From positions 1 to 64,000 of the forward strand of contig CAJNYU010003219.1 of NCBI GenBank assembly GCA_905331475.1: a stretch of DNA of 64,000 nucleotides, given 5' to 3'. Position 1 is the stretch's first letter; each line of letters starts with the position of its first letter. This DNA comes from Rotaria socialis (taxonomy: Eukaryota; Rotifera; Eurotatoria; Philodinida; Philodinidae). This document shows, piece after piece, positions 12,012-24,300 of this stretch. A program made the position numbers and the translations under genes. The notes under the pieces were generated by a model that made no database searches, was not told the origin of the DNA, and saw only the letters and a list, made by a program, of their open reading frames with translations.

Positions 12012-12545
12012 AGCCAAGATTCGGCGGTACAATTTAACAGAGTCCAATCTTTTTTATTCGTTTTGCCGTTTACTGTCACGAGAAATGATCTTACGAACAA
12101 ATCAACAACCACACCCCAGGTCGACTAATCCGGCGACGAATTCTACCGGATCCTATAACATCCTACTAACCGAGGAAATTCAATTAGATTCTGGGCTTCG
12201 GAAGTATTCACGGATCCAACGGGAGAATTTTAAAAAATTATTAAAATTCTATTTACTTCAAAAAAAAGCTTTTTAAGGGTTGACTATAGCAGACGTTTTT
12301 GGTGTATCGGATTCCGATCCTATGGACCCGAATCTCGGTCTGAAACCCAGAATCCGTCGATTCTAGTGGGTTTTCATATAAGATCCGAGGTAAACCGTTT
12401 TCAGATCCGATTGGATCCAGTTGAAGGAATGAACGACCTGGGAGGCTGTTCTTCACTTGTTGGTAACATCATTTCTCGTAACAGTAAATGGCAAAACGAA
12501 TAAAAAAGATTGGACTCTGTTAAATTGTACCGCCGAATCTTGGCT
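12012..12545. repeat. 78-bp inverted repeat flanking a spacer of about 380 bp, beside an ambiguous base
   Basis: Left arm 12012-12089 (starts AGCCAAGATTCGGCGGTACA) pairs almost perfectly with right arm 12468-12545. The right arm ends exactly at the only ambiguous base of the window (N at 12546). The spacer has no convincing gene. Either this is an inverted-repeat transposon remnant or the assembly joined a palindrome here. No matching flanking duplication was found. Confidence 0.75.
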
Positions 12546-12649
12546 NATCCGTTCTGCGGTAATGAGAGCCGGTAATCGGACCGGTAAAACCGCGGTTAAC
12601 CGCCGATTTTCATGCGGTTTTTATTACATAGGATGCTATTAAATGTCCC

Positions 12650-13700
12650 CATAGTAATCCGTAAGAAAGTGAATAACTTCTTTTAACTACATTCTTCTAT
12701 CTTTATACATTTATTCGTGGTATATCACATTAGGTTATTATAATTATATAATGTCAATTGTTAAATCCTCAAAAAATAAGGATAAACGTTTTTCGTTGCC
12801 TTTTGCTACAGACGTGACAAGAAATCTCAAACCCTCTGGCGGTGCTGTAAAAACAGGTGTAGGCGTAAGAGATAAGAATAACAGCACAACACAACACCAC
12901 CCACGCCCACCCACACCCACAATTACAACAGCTTGTTTCTTCTGTTGATTTAATAACAAGAGACGTGTTTTTTAAATGACCAAGAGCTCTCTTCAATTTT
13001 TTATGTGAATCTGATTATTTAAATAAAAGTATTTTCTTGTATTCTTTAATCACTTGTTTAATAAGTGCTCAAGTGTCATTGCGCTCAATTGTCGTGTCAC
13101 CGCTGTCTAGATTAATAAATGAACTATCAGTGATCATATTTAGTAGAGTTTCTCACGATAACAGCATGACACCGTATTGAAATTTTATCACAATTTTTCA
13201 AATAGAACCGTAGTACATCGTGAACTTACCATGCTGCATGAATTTTGTCGCAGCAAAAACTGTTTTATTTTAGCAGGGAAGAGTAGCTTAAAAACAAACT
13301 AATATTGAGATATTACATTGTTCACATTAAAACCGGTGTAGTTCTTTCACGTTGTTGTTTTTTGTTTTATCTGGATGATTACTTTAGATTCAGACTACTA
13401 GCTAATCAGTCTATCATTAAACAAATTTACATGTCAATGCATTGTCTATTAGTTTATAGTAGAATAGGTGAAATTTTAATCTTGTTACAATTGCTAAGTT
13501 TCGTAGAATTAAAAGAAAATATAAATGACTGAGGAATATTATGTGTCTAAAGACATTCGCTCTGATATTGCAGCAGCTCTCCCAAAAAAATATAGGAATT
13601 TCTATATAGGACAGATCTAAAATAAATACGATCGTCCTCAACTATATAGGAGAAATATAGGACCCAAATTTGTTCAAGGAAAAGATTGAGACACCGAAAA
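12650..13700. other. Non-coding stretch with a C-rich tract
   Basis: At about 12896-12922 the plus strand carries CCACCCACGCCCACCCACAC, which is TGTGGG/CGTGGG-like on the other strand. This is close to the G-rich telomere repeat reported for bdelloids. Open frames here overlap on both strands and look like chance. Nothing else recognised. Confidence 0.4.
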
Positions 13701-13720
13701 AACTGGGTGTGGGTGTAGGG

Positions 13721-13844
13721 GTATATATGTATTCATATGTCGCATATATCAGAAAGTTAATCTAAAACTAAATCTATTCTTAGATTTAGTTTTGGTTTAA
13801 CTTTTTCTTTTCTCCATTTATATTCGAACTTGAATTTGACAGCT
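13721..13844 (+). repeat. Dispersed repeat module, copy 1
   Basis: About 124 bp that recurs in the same orientation at 24924-25053. It begins GTATATATGTATTCATATGT and ends near ATTTATATTCGAACTTGAAT. It contains a short hairpin around AAATCTATTCTTAGATTTAG. G-rich TGTGGG-like words flank it on both sides (about 13704-13720 and 13850-13862). It is probably the interior of a non-autonomous element whose ends I could not define here. Confidence 0.7.
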
Positions 13845-13929
13845 ATTCTGTGGGTGTGGGTATCTGAACAAAAATACTCACACATTCACATCAACACCCC
13901 TCACACCCACATCCACTCAAACCTCAATG

Positions 13930-16900
13930 AGCTTTGGTTTTCATATGTTATACAATGGCAGCCTAATCTTGATTGCTACAATCAAGATCAGATGTGTTGC
14001 ATAAAGTACATTTAAACGTTGATATTTTCTCGCCTTGTTTTAACCATTTATTCGCATTACGGCCTTCAGAGTCTGTTTTGGTCAACCAGCGAGGACGAAA
14101 CTTCGTATATTGTGGCATCAATATATAAATATGAGCAAAATCAGTAAAATCAACTTCAAAATTTTTATTTTTAAATAAAAGATGAAATCAAGAACCAGAT
14201 AAGAATAGTATCGACAAATGTAGAATGTAATTGTTAACAAATGTAGGGGAACATGTCTATTATGAGATAATCTTTGATAAGGCAAAGACAATTAAGGCAA
14301 AGAGTGTACTATAAATATGATCTAGATGACCCAATAGGAAATAAGCTTCATATAAATTGTCACCGACAATTGATCGTTAATATCAACTTGTTATGAACAT
14401 CGGTGATAATATTTAAATGGCGTGTTGAACGCTTATCAAGAATTTTTGGAATTTTTTGGGAAGGATCTTGAATTTTTTGAAAAAAATAGGAATATAGGGA
14501 AAAGCTCAAAATATAGTATATTATAGGATCAATTTTATAATTATAGGAAAAAGAGGATATATAGTACTGCTGCGAAGCCAGCTTTCGCTTCTTCTTCTTC
14601 TTCATATATTCCTTTAGACATTGTCTTCTTATTATGATGAATGTATTGATTAATAACTTTTTTCTATGTCACAGTGGGGTGTATCATCGAACATTTCTCG
14701 ATCGACACTATTAAATTCATCCGCTTCACTTGATTAATATTAGAAATAGAACGTTCTCATAGGAATCTTTGTTTCTATCGGGTAGTATTAATACATGAAT
14801 AATATTTGTTTTTTAAGAGCGAACTTAAGACATTATCTTTTACTTAGATATATACATCCAAAACAAAAAAAATTCTACAACGATAAGATCATTTTAGTTT
14901 TTTGCTAGTGAGATATTATTAACCAAAGTATGAAGTTCTTGATTTTTTTATATAATACAAAAGCACTTGAAAAAGCTTGCTACTTTTATAGACAGTTGTT
15001 TTGTTTCACTAGTTGCACATGACGATATAGATTAGTATCATTATATTTGATAAATCAATTTTCTACTTGTTTCAATGCCTTATTGCGTAAGCTTGACTAC
15101 AAAATGAGATTTCTAATACGATTAAATATTTAAGTAATTATGCCATTAATATTCGATGTACTACTTAGAATCAGTGTTTCCCTTGGAAAGATAAACAGTA
15201 GATCAATAGTTGAATTTTTTAAATAGGTTTTTTTCTGTTCAATCAAACGATTCATTTAACTATTTGTAGATTCTTTAGTCGATCACTGCTGATTTCATTT
15301 AGTCATAATAATTATTCTAAAATAAAATAGTAATTATCCTATCATTTAATTAAAATCTTAATTTCCGATGATATTTCATATTATAAAAATTACAAAGTAT
15401 ACTGTTAGTGAAACAGAAGCTATTTACATACGCGTTCAAAATTCTGCAATTGAGATTTCCGCTTCTTAAGAAGTCATAAAAGCGGGAAATTATTTTACCT
15501 GGAGCAAAACAGAATAGGATCTATAATTTAAGATAGCTAACTTGTATGTCAGTTATGTATCGTGGAAAATAACAATTATAATATATTTTCTTGTCTATTT
15601 GAAAACATGTTAGTATTAACAAAAAACAATCTATTTTTTAGAAAATCACTTAGTTTTGATGTAGTCTAGAAGATCATTGCTTTTTTTAATTGTATATATG
15701 AGAAAAACATATTTTTCTTCTATTGTATTTGCGAAGATCATATTTCATAGACAAAAATTACTTCAAAACAACTTGTCAAGCATTATAAGCTGGCGTGCAA
15801 GATGAAATATTTTTTGAGGCACGCACAAATATGCTGACAAGAATAATCAGACCATTAGTGTAGAATTCGTTCACACTACTAGAATCTCACGTACTCAACT
15901 AACTTGCTATTTCGATAACAGAACTTAGACACCATTTCTTTTTATCTATTTCTTATGGAAAAGTATATCCCTGATTTTTAGTTCATTATCTAAGTTAGAG
16001 TTTTATTTATGCTGAACTCTAATAAACCGAATTAAAAAATTTCGTTAATCCTAATCTTATGTGGCGTAGAAACTAGTATCTATTAATGTGAAATGACACG
16101 ACGAATATAATTGGAAAAGCATGTTAGCAAATATATCGATGAATAGCACCATAGCTACTGTACACACTAAGAGAATAAATGTAAGGGTAACACGTATAGA
16201 AGCATGAATTTTTCTGTTATGGATCGATAATATTTTCTCCTAGACTTCTATTTCGTATTCTATTCACATGACAATTGTTGTGAAGGTTTAATTTTATATG
16301 AAACTCTCTTTATTTATTTTTAATTTTTCCTATTCTTTTGAGAATGTTATCAGTTACTTCGATGAACAATCAACGGCTATTATTCCTTCTTTCTTGATTA
16401 ATGAATACTATTGAACTGAGTAATGATTAAACGCTACTACTATTTTCTCTAGTGAGCTCTAATGAAACCCTGAACTGTTCTCGTTATTTCTATGCAACCG
16501 TTTTATAAAATATAATTTTTTATTAATAATTGAACTCTTTCTACTTCACTTAACATCCAATCGTAGAAAAACAAACTAGCAACAAATATTGAGACAAGAG
16601 ATAGATCATATAACAAACTATAATAAAGAAATATTGGTTTATGAAAGCTAATCAACGTTTTTATTCTACATTTGAATCATAACAAAAAACGATATAGTAA
16701 TTGAACTAGATCATAGCTGTGTTTTGCCGTGTAAAAAAAAGCATGTTTCCTTTTTATACAAAATCAAAGTAGCGTATTATTATTATTGTTGATCAAAACT
16801 ATAAATAGAAAGCATACAGGAGAGAGTATATTTTGTATTTTTTATTGTTTTCAATTAAAAACTAACAATATTGTTTCTCGATCATTTTTTCCGACAAGGA

Positions 16901-18239
16901 GAAAAGCTCAACGATGTTGAATAGGTTTGTTTTCTTTCAATCGGGCAAGAATCAAATCATCTGCGTAGAATATAAGAAACAACTTTTGAATAGCTTATTA
17001 AGTTGTTTTCATCAAATAAGAGTTAGACCAACTCTTTTAGCAAAGAGTATAGACTAATCAACATAAAAAATAGAGCGCCTATATGTATATTTCCGTATTT
17101 TAAAAATCCTATTAATACTATCCCTATCACATTTAGACAAATATACTTTTATATGAATACGAGAATACATTTTGAGTATGAATGTTGATTAGTTTTAAAC
17201 ATGTAATTGTTTGATCGTTACCTCTCCATTATCTTATTGTTAGTTTTTCTTTTCATCTATATTAGTCATTGGTATATTTAACATCCAAAGAACTCATTGC
17301 TTGTCTTCTAATAATATACTTTTTTTTCGGAAGAATTACAAAGGAAGATGTGAGAGGGAAAAACGTACACAGGAAACAATATGTGACAGAGATGTGTCTG
17401 TCTCATTTTTTCCTTATTTCTCTCAGATTTAACAATATGTGTGGCATACTAGCCTAATAGGATAATTTTCCCATTAATGGGCTTCCTGAAGTTCTATTAT
17501 TCGTTACCTTATTTTCTCAATTAAAGATAAACGCGTCGTTGAATAGAGATGTATCTATTGCTGATAGTCGCTGTTGCGTATAGATTTTTCTCTCCAATTC
17601 CCTTTTCCTCTGTGCTATATTGCTTCTTTTCTCTCTCGCTATCATATAGATATATAAAAAGATTAATTTTTTACCCTCTCACATTAATAAGAACATTAAT
17701 ACTAGAGAAAAAGACTTTCCCTCTCTCTCTCTATATTTATATATATATATATGTAACTGATCAATGCTATAATAGATAGAAGAAGCAAGATACAATATAC
17801 TTCACATTCATATAAATCTTTTCGATTTCTCATTTTCTTCTTTTCTTGCTATATATTTTAGTATTCTCACTATTTGTCTGATTGGTAAGTTTTCCTTTTT
17901 TTGATGACAATAATGATCATCCAAGCTTGCTTTCAAAAGTCATCAACAACCTAATCAATTTTAACTAGTAACTGACAATAAGAGAAGAAGAGAAAGAAAA
18001 GAGGGAGAGATTTAGTTGACAAATGATCATCGTATGCTTGGTTAGTTGAACACGCCAAATCAGTTGACAACAAAGAACCCCTCCTGTTTTATTTTTAACA
18101 TAGACAATTGGCATTAGTATTTCATATTGTCTTTATTTATTGTTCCAGGTTGTCCTCATTCTTTTTCATTTTTATTTCCTCTTCATTGTCGTCATCATTA
18201 TCACTATTATTTACTTGTTGGCAACATCTTCTAGTCACA
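13930..18239. other. Long non-coding spacer
   Basis: No gene, RNA or clear repeat supported over about 4.3 kb, apart from pyrimidine-rich and AT microsatellite sequence around 17600-17755. The last few hundred bases should contain the promoter of the secreted-protein gene that starts at 18240. Confidence 0.45.
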
Positions 18240-19519
18240 ATGAAATCTCCAATGATCACTCTAATTTTACTGATCATAAATGCCTTTTTCTTTCAACCAA
18301 CACATCAAGTAAAAACATTATAAACAAAGTTCAATTTACTATTCTTTTTGTATCTTCTTAGTATCGTCTCTCAAAACGTGAGCTAACTGAATTTGATGTA
18401 TGTAAATAGAAATATGTCTCAGATAGAAACGTAAAATATCTATCTATGTTTATGTGTAGTTGACCAGTTTCATTGTCAGTACGTGTTCAGCTGACAAAAC
18501 TGACATGCTTATCCAGAATCTGTGTGATCAAACATTGCAGTCGGCACTTATGGGTGTAAGTATTTACTACAGAATTCCTTTTGTTCGTGCGGAAATATAC
18601 TTTAAAATTAGTGGTAAGAGTAGTAGTAGTTAGTAGTAGCCCTCAGATAATATGTGTTAGAACATAGGTTTTATGTTGGTACCTGTGCTTCTGATCACAT
18701 TGCATTTTATTTCGTATAGGATTTTCCAATTCTGACCTATTATTGTAAGACAATCGGTGTCGGAATGAATTATTGTAATAATATCAATCAAAATATGGTT
18801 AATAATGAAAACGTTAGGGCTAAGGTAATTCATTTCTCGATTAATATCATTAATATATAAATATATAATAGAGATTTACTTATCGTCGGTTTGCACGAAG
18901 TCTTAATGAAGACAGAAAAACATATCACACAGGGCAAGAAATGGATAATCACATTGATGTATGTATATATTAAATTTATTTAAAAAAACCAAAAGAAAAA
19001 GAAGAATTCTGCATTCATATTATTTTTTATTTTAGCTTGAGCAAAAGTTGATTATGCAACTGTGTATGACAACGACGGAAAAAACTGTAGTTGATACAGA
19101 CCAATTTTGCAATCGAACATTAGAACAAGTTCTGCGAGGAGTAAGATACATTATAATTATCATTCTAGAGGTTTTAATTTTTCTTGCTCTGTCTATTTAT
19201 TTTCTAGCGGTATCCTGAAATAGCTCGTCTTTGCAAGTATCATCCAGATTTTGATTATTGTCGCAATTTACGGTCTTATTCATTATTATTCTCTTTGCCA
19301 CTAACAAAATCATCATCGGCAACAAATCCTATTACAAGTAATATGAACCCTTGGCTAGTGCCGTCATCAGCATCATCCAAATTGTCTGACAATGAATCGT
19401 TCACCGATCAACAAAGGATCAACAAGTACAAGCACTTGTCATCGCCATCATCATCATCATCATCATCATCATTATCATCATTATCATCATCATCATCATC
19501 ATCATCGTCATCGACATGA
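18240..19519 (+). CDS. Secreted protein with two tandem four-cysteine modules and a serine-rich tail, unknown family
   Basis: Seven exons, all splices in phase 0: 18240-18308, 18362-18397, 18460-18555, 18720-18824, 18872-18958, 19036-19140, 19208-19519. They give 269 residues. Exon 1 is a signal peptide (MKSPMITLILLIINAFFFQP). Two modules follow with the same exon layout. Each has a linker exon containing TYR or YR with basic residues, an exon starting with Leu and holding Cys1 and Cys2, and an exon holding Cys3 and Cys4. Spacing is C-x12-C-x18-C-x9-C in the first and C-x14-C-x18-C-x8-C in the second. CDQTLQSALMG aligns with CNRTLEQVLRG. The C terminus is Ser-rich, from a TCA-type repeat at about 19442-19515. 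The modules look helical. I recognise no named family. Possible roles (signalling, binding, defence) are not shown by the sequence. Confidence 0.8.
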
Positions 19520-21333
19520 TCAACAAATCTATGTTTAAAAGAATATTTTGCCCTGACCAATCTCTAAGTCCAAAGGCCTCATCATTATGTGTGAGAGAGA
19601 CAGAGAGAAAATAATAAAGAAGCACAGGAAATCATTAGAAAAAAAAATTTATCTAAAAAGCAAATCATCTCTTCGCTTGTATGTGTCTAAAATTCGTCTC
19701 CTATTAAATTGCCATCTACATGTTTGTTATGTTCGTTTACGTGTATATAACAAACAACGTAAAAAAGCAAAACAAAAGTACAAATTCACATTAATATTTT
19801 GTTAAACCATATATTGAGGAAGAGGAATAAAAAGTAAGTATTCAACCAGATTTATAATAAGTAAAAAATGACATCGCTTGCATGTTAAATCGTCATCATC
19901 GTTGTGCTCGAGTCATCCTTCGGTATTCAAGCTTTATGAGATTAGAATAAACAGTCATAGAGATTGAATACCAAAGAGGCAACCCGACAACTATTTCGAT
20001 AGGAAAAAGCATCAAATAAAATTCTCACATCTATTTGACAAGATCAAAATCAAGCGAATAATCAGAATGGGCGCTTACAAATTTGTTCTAGCTCATGTTA
20101 AGAATATATATATATATATATATATGGATACTCTGTTGAAAAAGATCGTATGCTACTGTTATAAGAAAATGAAAGAGTAACGATGAAATAAGAGAGTAAA
20201 GCACAGCAGGCGAAAACCATAATCAAATTGTAAAGGTGAGGAAGCATATTGAAATATGTCTTGCATTTTCTTCTGCTTCTTTTCTTTTACTTCACTGCTG
20301 CCATCGCCTTTGTTGCACATTAACATCAACAAACATCACCAAATACAGTCTCAAAGAAAAAAAAAACGAACCTTTCATCGTTTTTCGATCACACTAGGTG
20401 TCTTCTACTATTTTTCAGCGGTGGTGTATGAATATATATATATATATATATATATAAATATGCATACATATGCCTAATCTTTCCTGTATATATATATATA
20501 TTATTGTTGACGACTCTCTCTCTCTCTCTCTCTCTGTGTCCCTTATCTCTTTATTTATATTGTTCAAACGATTATTATTTTTTTCTAGTGGTTCTATGTA
20601 TGATGAGAAAAAGAGGTGGTTCGATTTTGTTCTTTCGACACAATAGGTCGTCATCATTTTCGTCAACAGTACATTACACATAAAAAGGCCACCATATGAT
20701 TATTCCTAAACATTTAATTTAATGCGACAAATGTACAATACATACGTTGACATGTATTCAAAAAGAACGGACAAGACCGAATAATAATCATTTCTATTGT
20801 TCCTTGATTCGAATGCATTTTATTGAATAGAGAAATAGAGAGCATAGCGCTTACTAAAGAAAAAAAGAGGTGGAATCGCAAATTCACTTTAGGTATATAC
20901 GCACACAGACACACACACACGTAATACTACCCTGCTTACAAAAATGAATAACGCAGTATGTCGAGTATTGGAGCAATAACAAGAAAAAATGAGGAACGAA
21001 AAAGAAACGAGACTTGCACAGGCAAAAGTATATGTATGTATACTTTATACTAAAAAAAAGTGAATTTGTGTTGTCACTTGAGCTAATTCACAGTATACAA
21101 AAAAAATAAATAGAAAAACAAGATCCCGAGAAAAAAACGAAGTCACTTGTTTTGTTCTTGACTACATGCATGAAAACAAAACCAACAAATAAAAACATGG
21201 AAGACGAAGCACGAAGAGCAAATTCGCTTTTTTTTCGTCAAACAATATTGAGACAGAAATATTGCAAATATAGTAAGATGAATTGGAATTTGAAACAAGA
21301 AAAAGAGATCATCTGATTTATTAAATAGAACGA
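19520..21333. other. Spacer with several microsatellites
   Basis: It holds the 3' ends of two converging genes. Simple repeats: AT at about 20106-20125, TA at about 20432-20455 and 20487-20501, CT at about 20514-20535, and AC at about 20904-20920. No gene supported. Confidence 0.55.
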
Positions 21334-24300
21334 CTAAATTCCAGATTTTGATGTTGATGTGTTGACTGTTGTTCTAAATCAAAGAAAAAGAAAAGAAGTC
21401 ATTTCAATCGAATGAAGAATGTCATTGCACATTATCTTACTGAAGCATAGTTAATTTCTCCTGTTCATTTGATGTTGCTGGTGGTTCACATTCAAATGAA
21501 GCAAGCATTAAGGCTAAAAATAAATTGACTTGTATGAAAAATACTTGGAATGTTTTTATCATACAGTTTTCATTGAATGTCGGTGATGTAGTTATATAGT
21601 TAATAATTACATCATTTCGTTCAAACGAACACTAAAATAAAGATCAAAAAATGTGATATTTTATTGTTCACATCGAGTTCAATTGTTTCGAAAGAAAAGT
21701 TCTAGAAAATTATTCTACAAATAAATTTAAGCTAATTTATTAGTCATTAAAGTAAGCCTGAATCATATAGGTTTTATTTTGCTCTCTATCATCATGTATG
21801 AATGAATACATCCAAAAATTAGAAAACTCACATAATTCGAGTTATAATCAAGATCGTATTACGACAAACTACTATGAATCATCAGTTTCGATACGATAGA
21901 AAATAAGATTTTGGAGAATATTTTGTTTTTTGCATCTCTGTCTTATCTAATGATGAATACATGACAGGAAATAAGATTAGCATCTTCAATACAGACCGAG
22001 CATTTCCGGTTGTATAAAGATAATGGGTTTTATCTACTAAATAGCTGCGTGAAAGATAATAAGAAATTGAGCTATTTAAAGAATATAGATTTTTCTCGAA
22101 AAGAGTTACATACTTTACTTTGTTTGCATTGGACAAAGTCTTCAGAAATAAATTTTGCCATGGAATAATATTTCTATTAGAGAAAAATAATATGGTTGAA
22201 TATTTTAACTATCAAGGTTAAGAGAAACAAATACAGCAAACCTTCAAATTGATGCCACCTTCTACTGTGTAGTCTTTACTATGCGTTTTTATAAAATAAA
22301 CATCTTGAACAACAATACTAGTAAATGGTATAACTATTTTGTCTACTGCCCAAGTATTTTTTTCAGCATCTTCTACAGCTGATTTGAGTATTAGTCGATA
22401 ATTAGTAAAATTTTTTGATACATTTGTGTATTGTTCAAGTTGTTCAAATTTTTCTAATTGAACTTTTTCCCACTAGAACAAAATATTTTAATTATCAGTA
22501 AGCAAAACAATATTGGTAACTAAATTTTCACCGATCGTCTTAGACGCTTTACTGGTTGCTTATTTAAACCACCTAAAAGAGAATAAAGTTAAAATATCGA
22601 CATTGACTTTATATGAAAAATTAGTTAATATTTTTCGTATTTCAAAGAAAATATGAATTAATTTTTTTTCTGTCCACATAGATAGCATTTTAAATCACTA
22701 AGGACGTGGCATATATTATGATCAAAATAGTTCTTCACATGAATAATTACCATTCATTATGAACAAAAAAAAAAACAAATAGGTAGTTCGAAAGATATAT
22801 GATACTTTTGAGAACTATAAATGTAACGTTTCCAATGATATATGTAGAGAAATTCATAAAAAATTAATAAAACGATTATGACCTATCACATAGAATATTT
22901 GAGACAAAAAGTATGAAATAATTATGATTTATATTGCCTGCGTGAACTTTTTTAATTTTCGTGTGTAAAATTCTATGGTATTTTTGACAAAAATAAAAAC
23001 GATGAATGGACATTTTTATCGTAGAAACATCATGAATATGTAAAAAAACTATATTTAGATATAGCTAAAATATTAAATTTTTTTTCATGCGTATTAACCA
23101 TATCGATTCAAGCATGAACTCAGATGTGTGCCTTTTTAACATAAAAGAAAGCTTACTGATAAGGAAATCTCGTATGACTGAAGATTATAAGGATGTGAAA
23201 GAAAAATTTACATTGCAATTAAATACAATAGTTGTCTATCGGGTCTGTCAGATATGTCCTTGAAAAAGAAATAATGTCAAGTTAAACTTTGAGATAAAGT
23301 ATTCAATATTGAAATATTGATAAAAGAAAAAAAACTATTTTACCGATTATTCCAATCATTGAGTTAAAATTATGTAAACGAAGACATTCATAAGCAGCAT
23401 CAATAAAATAATTAATAAGTCGTTTACGTAAACGTCTATCTGTATGTTTAATAATTTCTGTAGTGACAAAAGACGTTAAACGATTAAACCATTGTACATA
23501 AGTTTCAAGACAAAAAGTTAACTTCTTATCATGAACAGCCTCTAATGATTTATTATTTGATGATTTAGCTGTTTGACTATTAAAAGTTCGATTTGGATGA
23601 GCTCGAGCTTCTTCTGATGATAATTTCATAATGAAATATTGAATTAATTCTTCAGCACCTATTGGTTTTAGTCTATCCTACGAGGAAAACAAAAACAACA
23701 AAATAAGAACAAATTATATTAAAATCAATCAATACCAATTCAATATGAGTTAATTGTTGAGCAAATAAAATTGGTGTTGGGCATTCATTGATAATATCAG
23801 TCTAGGGAAAAAAATTAATAAATACTTTTATTGTTCAAGAAAAACAAATGATATACAGTTAATGCCTTGTGACTGATATTGTTTAATGCTTTTGTATTGA
23901 TCTGTCGTATATATTCTTCATAATTTTCTAGCGCTTTTAGCTACAAAGAAAAAGAAACGATGACGCGTTAAAAAATATTTTTAATGTTATGCAAACCTTT
24001 GAAAGAAGTTTTTTATGTATATAATGGGTTTCTGATTGAAGATTTGGTTCAGAAGAATGAAGCTTTTTAAAAATATCTTCTAACTGTGTTATTGTATCTG
24101 TATTACGAAAATCATATGGAAATGTACGTGTCCATTGTGATAAAACATAAAGAAAATTTTTCAATATTCGAATAGCTCGATCCTGTGAAAATAATTAAAA
24201 TAAATAAAAATTGAAGGAGGATTTTTTTTATTAATACGTACATGTGTCAAATGTTTTACTGAACTCAATGTTAAACTACCTAACCTATTAAGTAATATAC

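Noticed and set aside
11865..12642. Several open frames on both strands around the inverted repeat
   Set aside because: They mirror the repeat arms, include the N, and show no protein-like composition or splice context.
12744..12996. Overlapping plus and minus frames with Pro/Thr/His-rich and Cys-rich ends
   Set aside because: Products of the C-rich GTGGG-like tract read in several frames; no homology.
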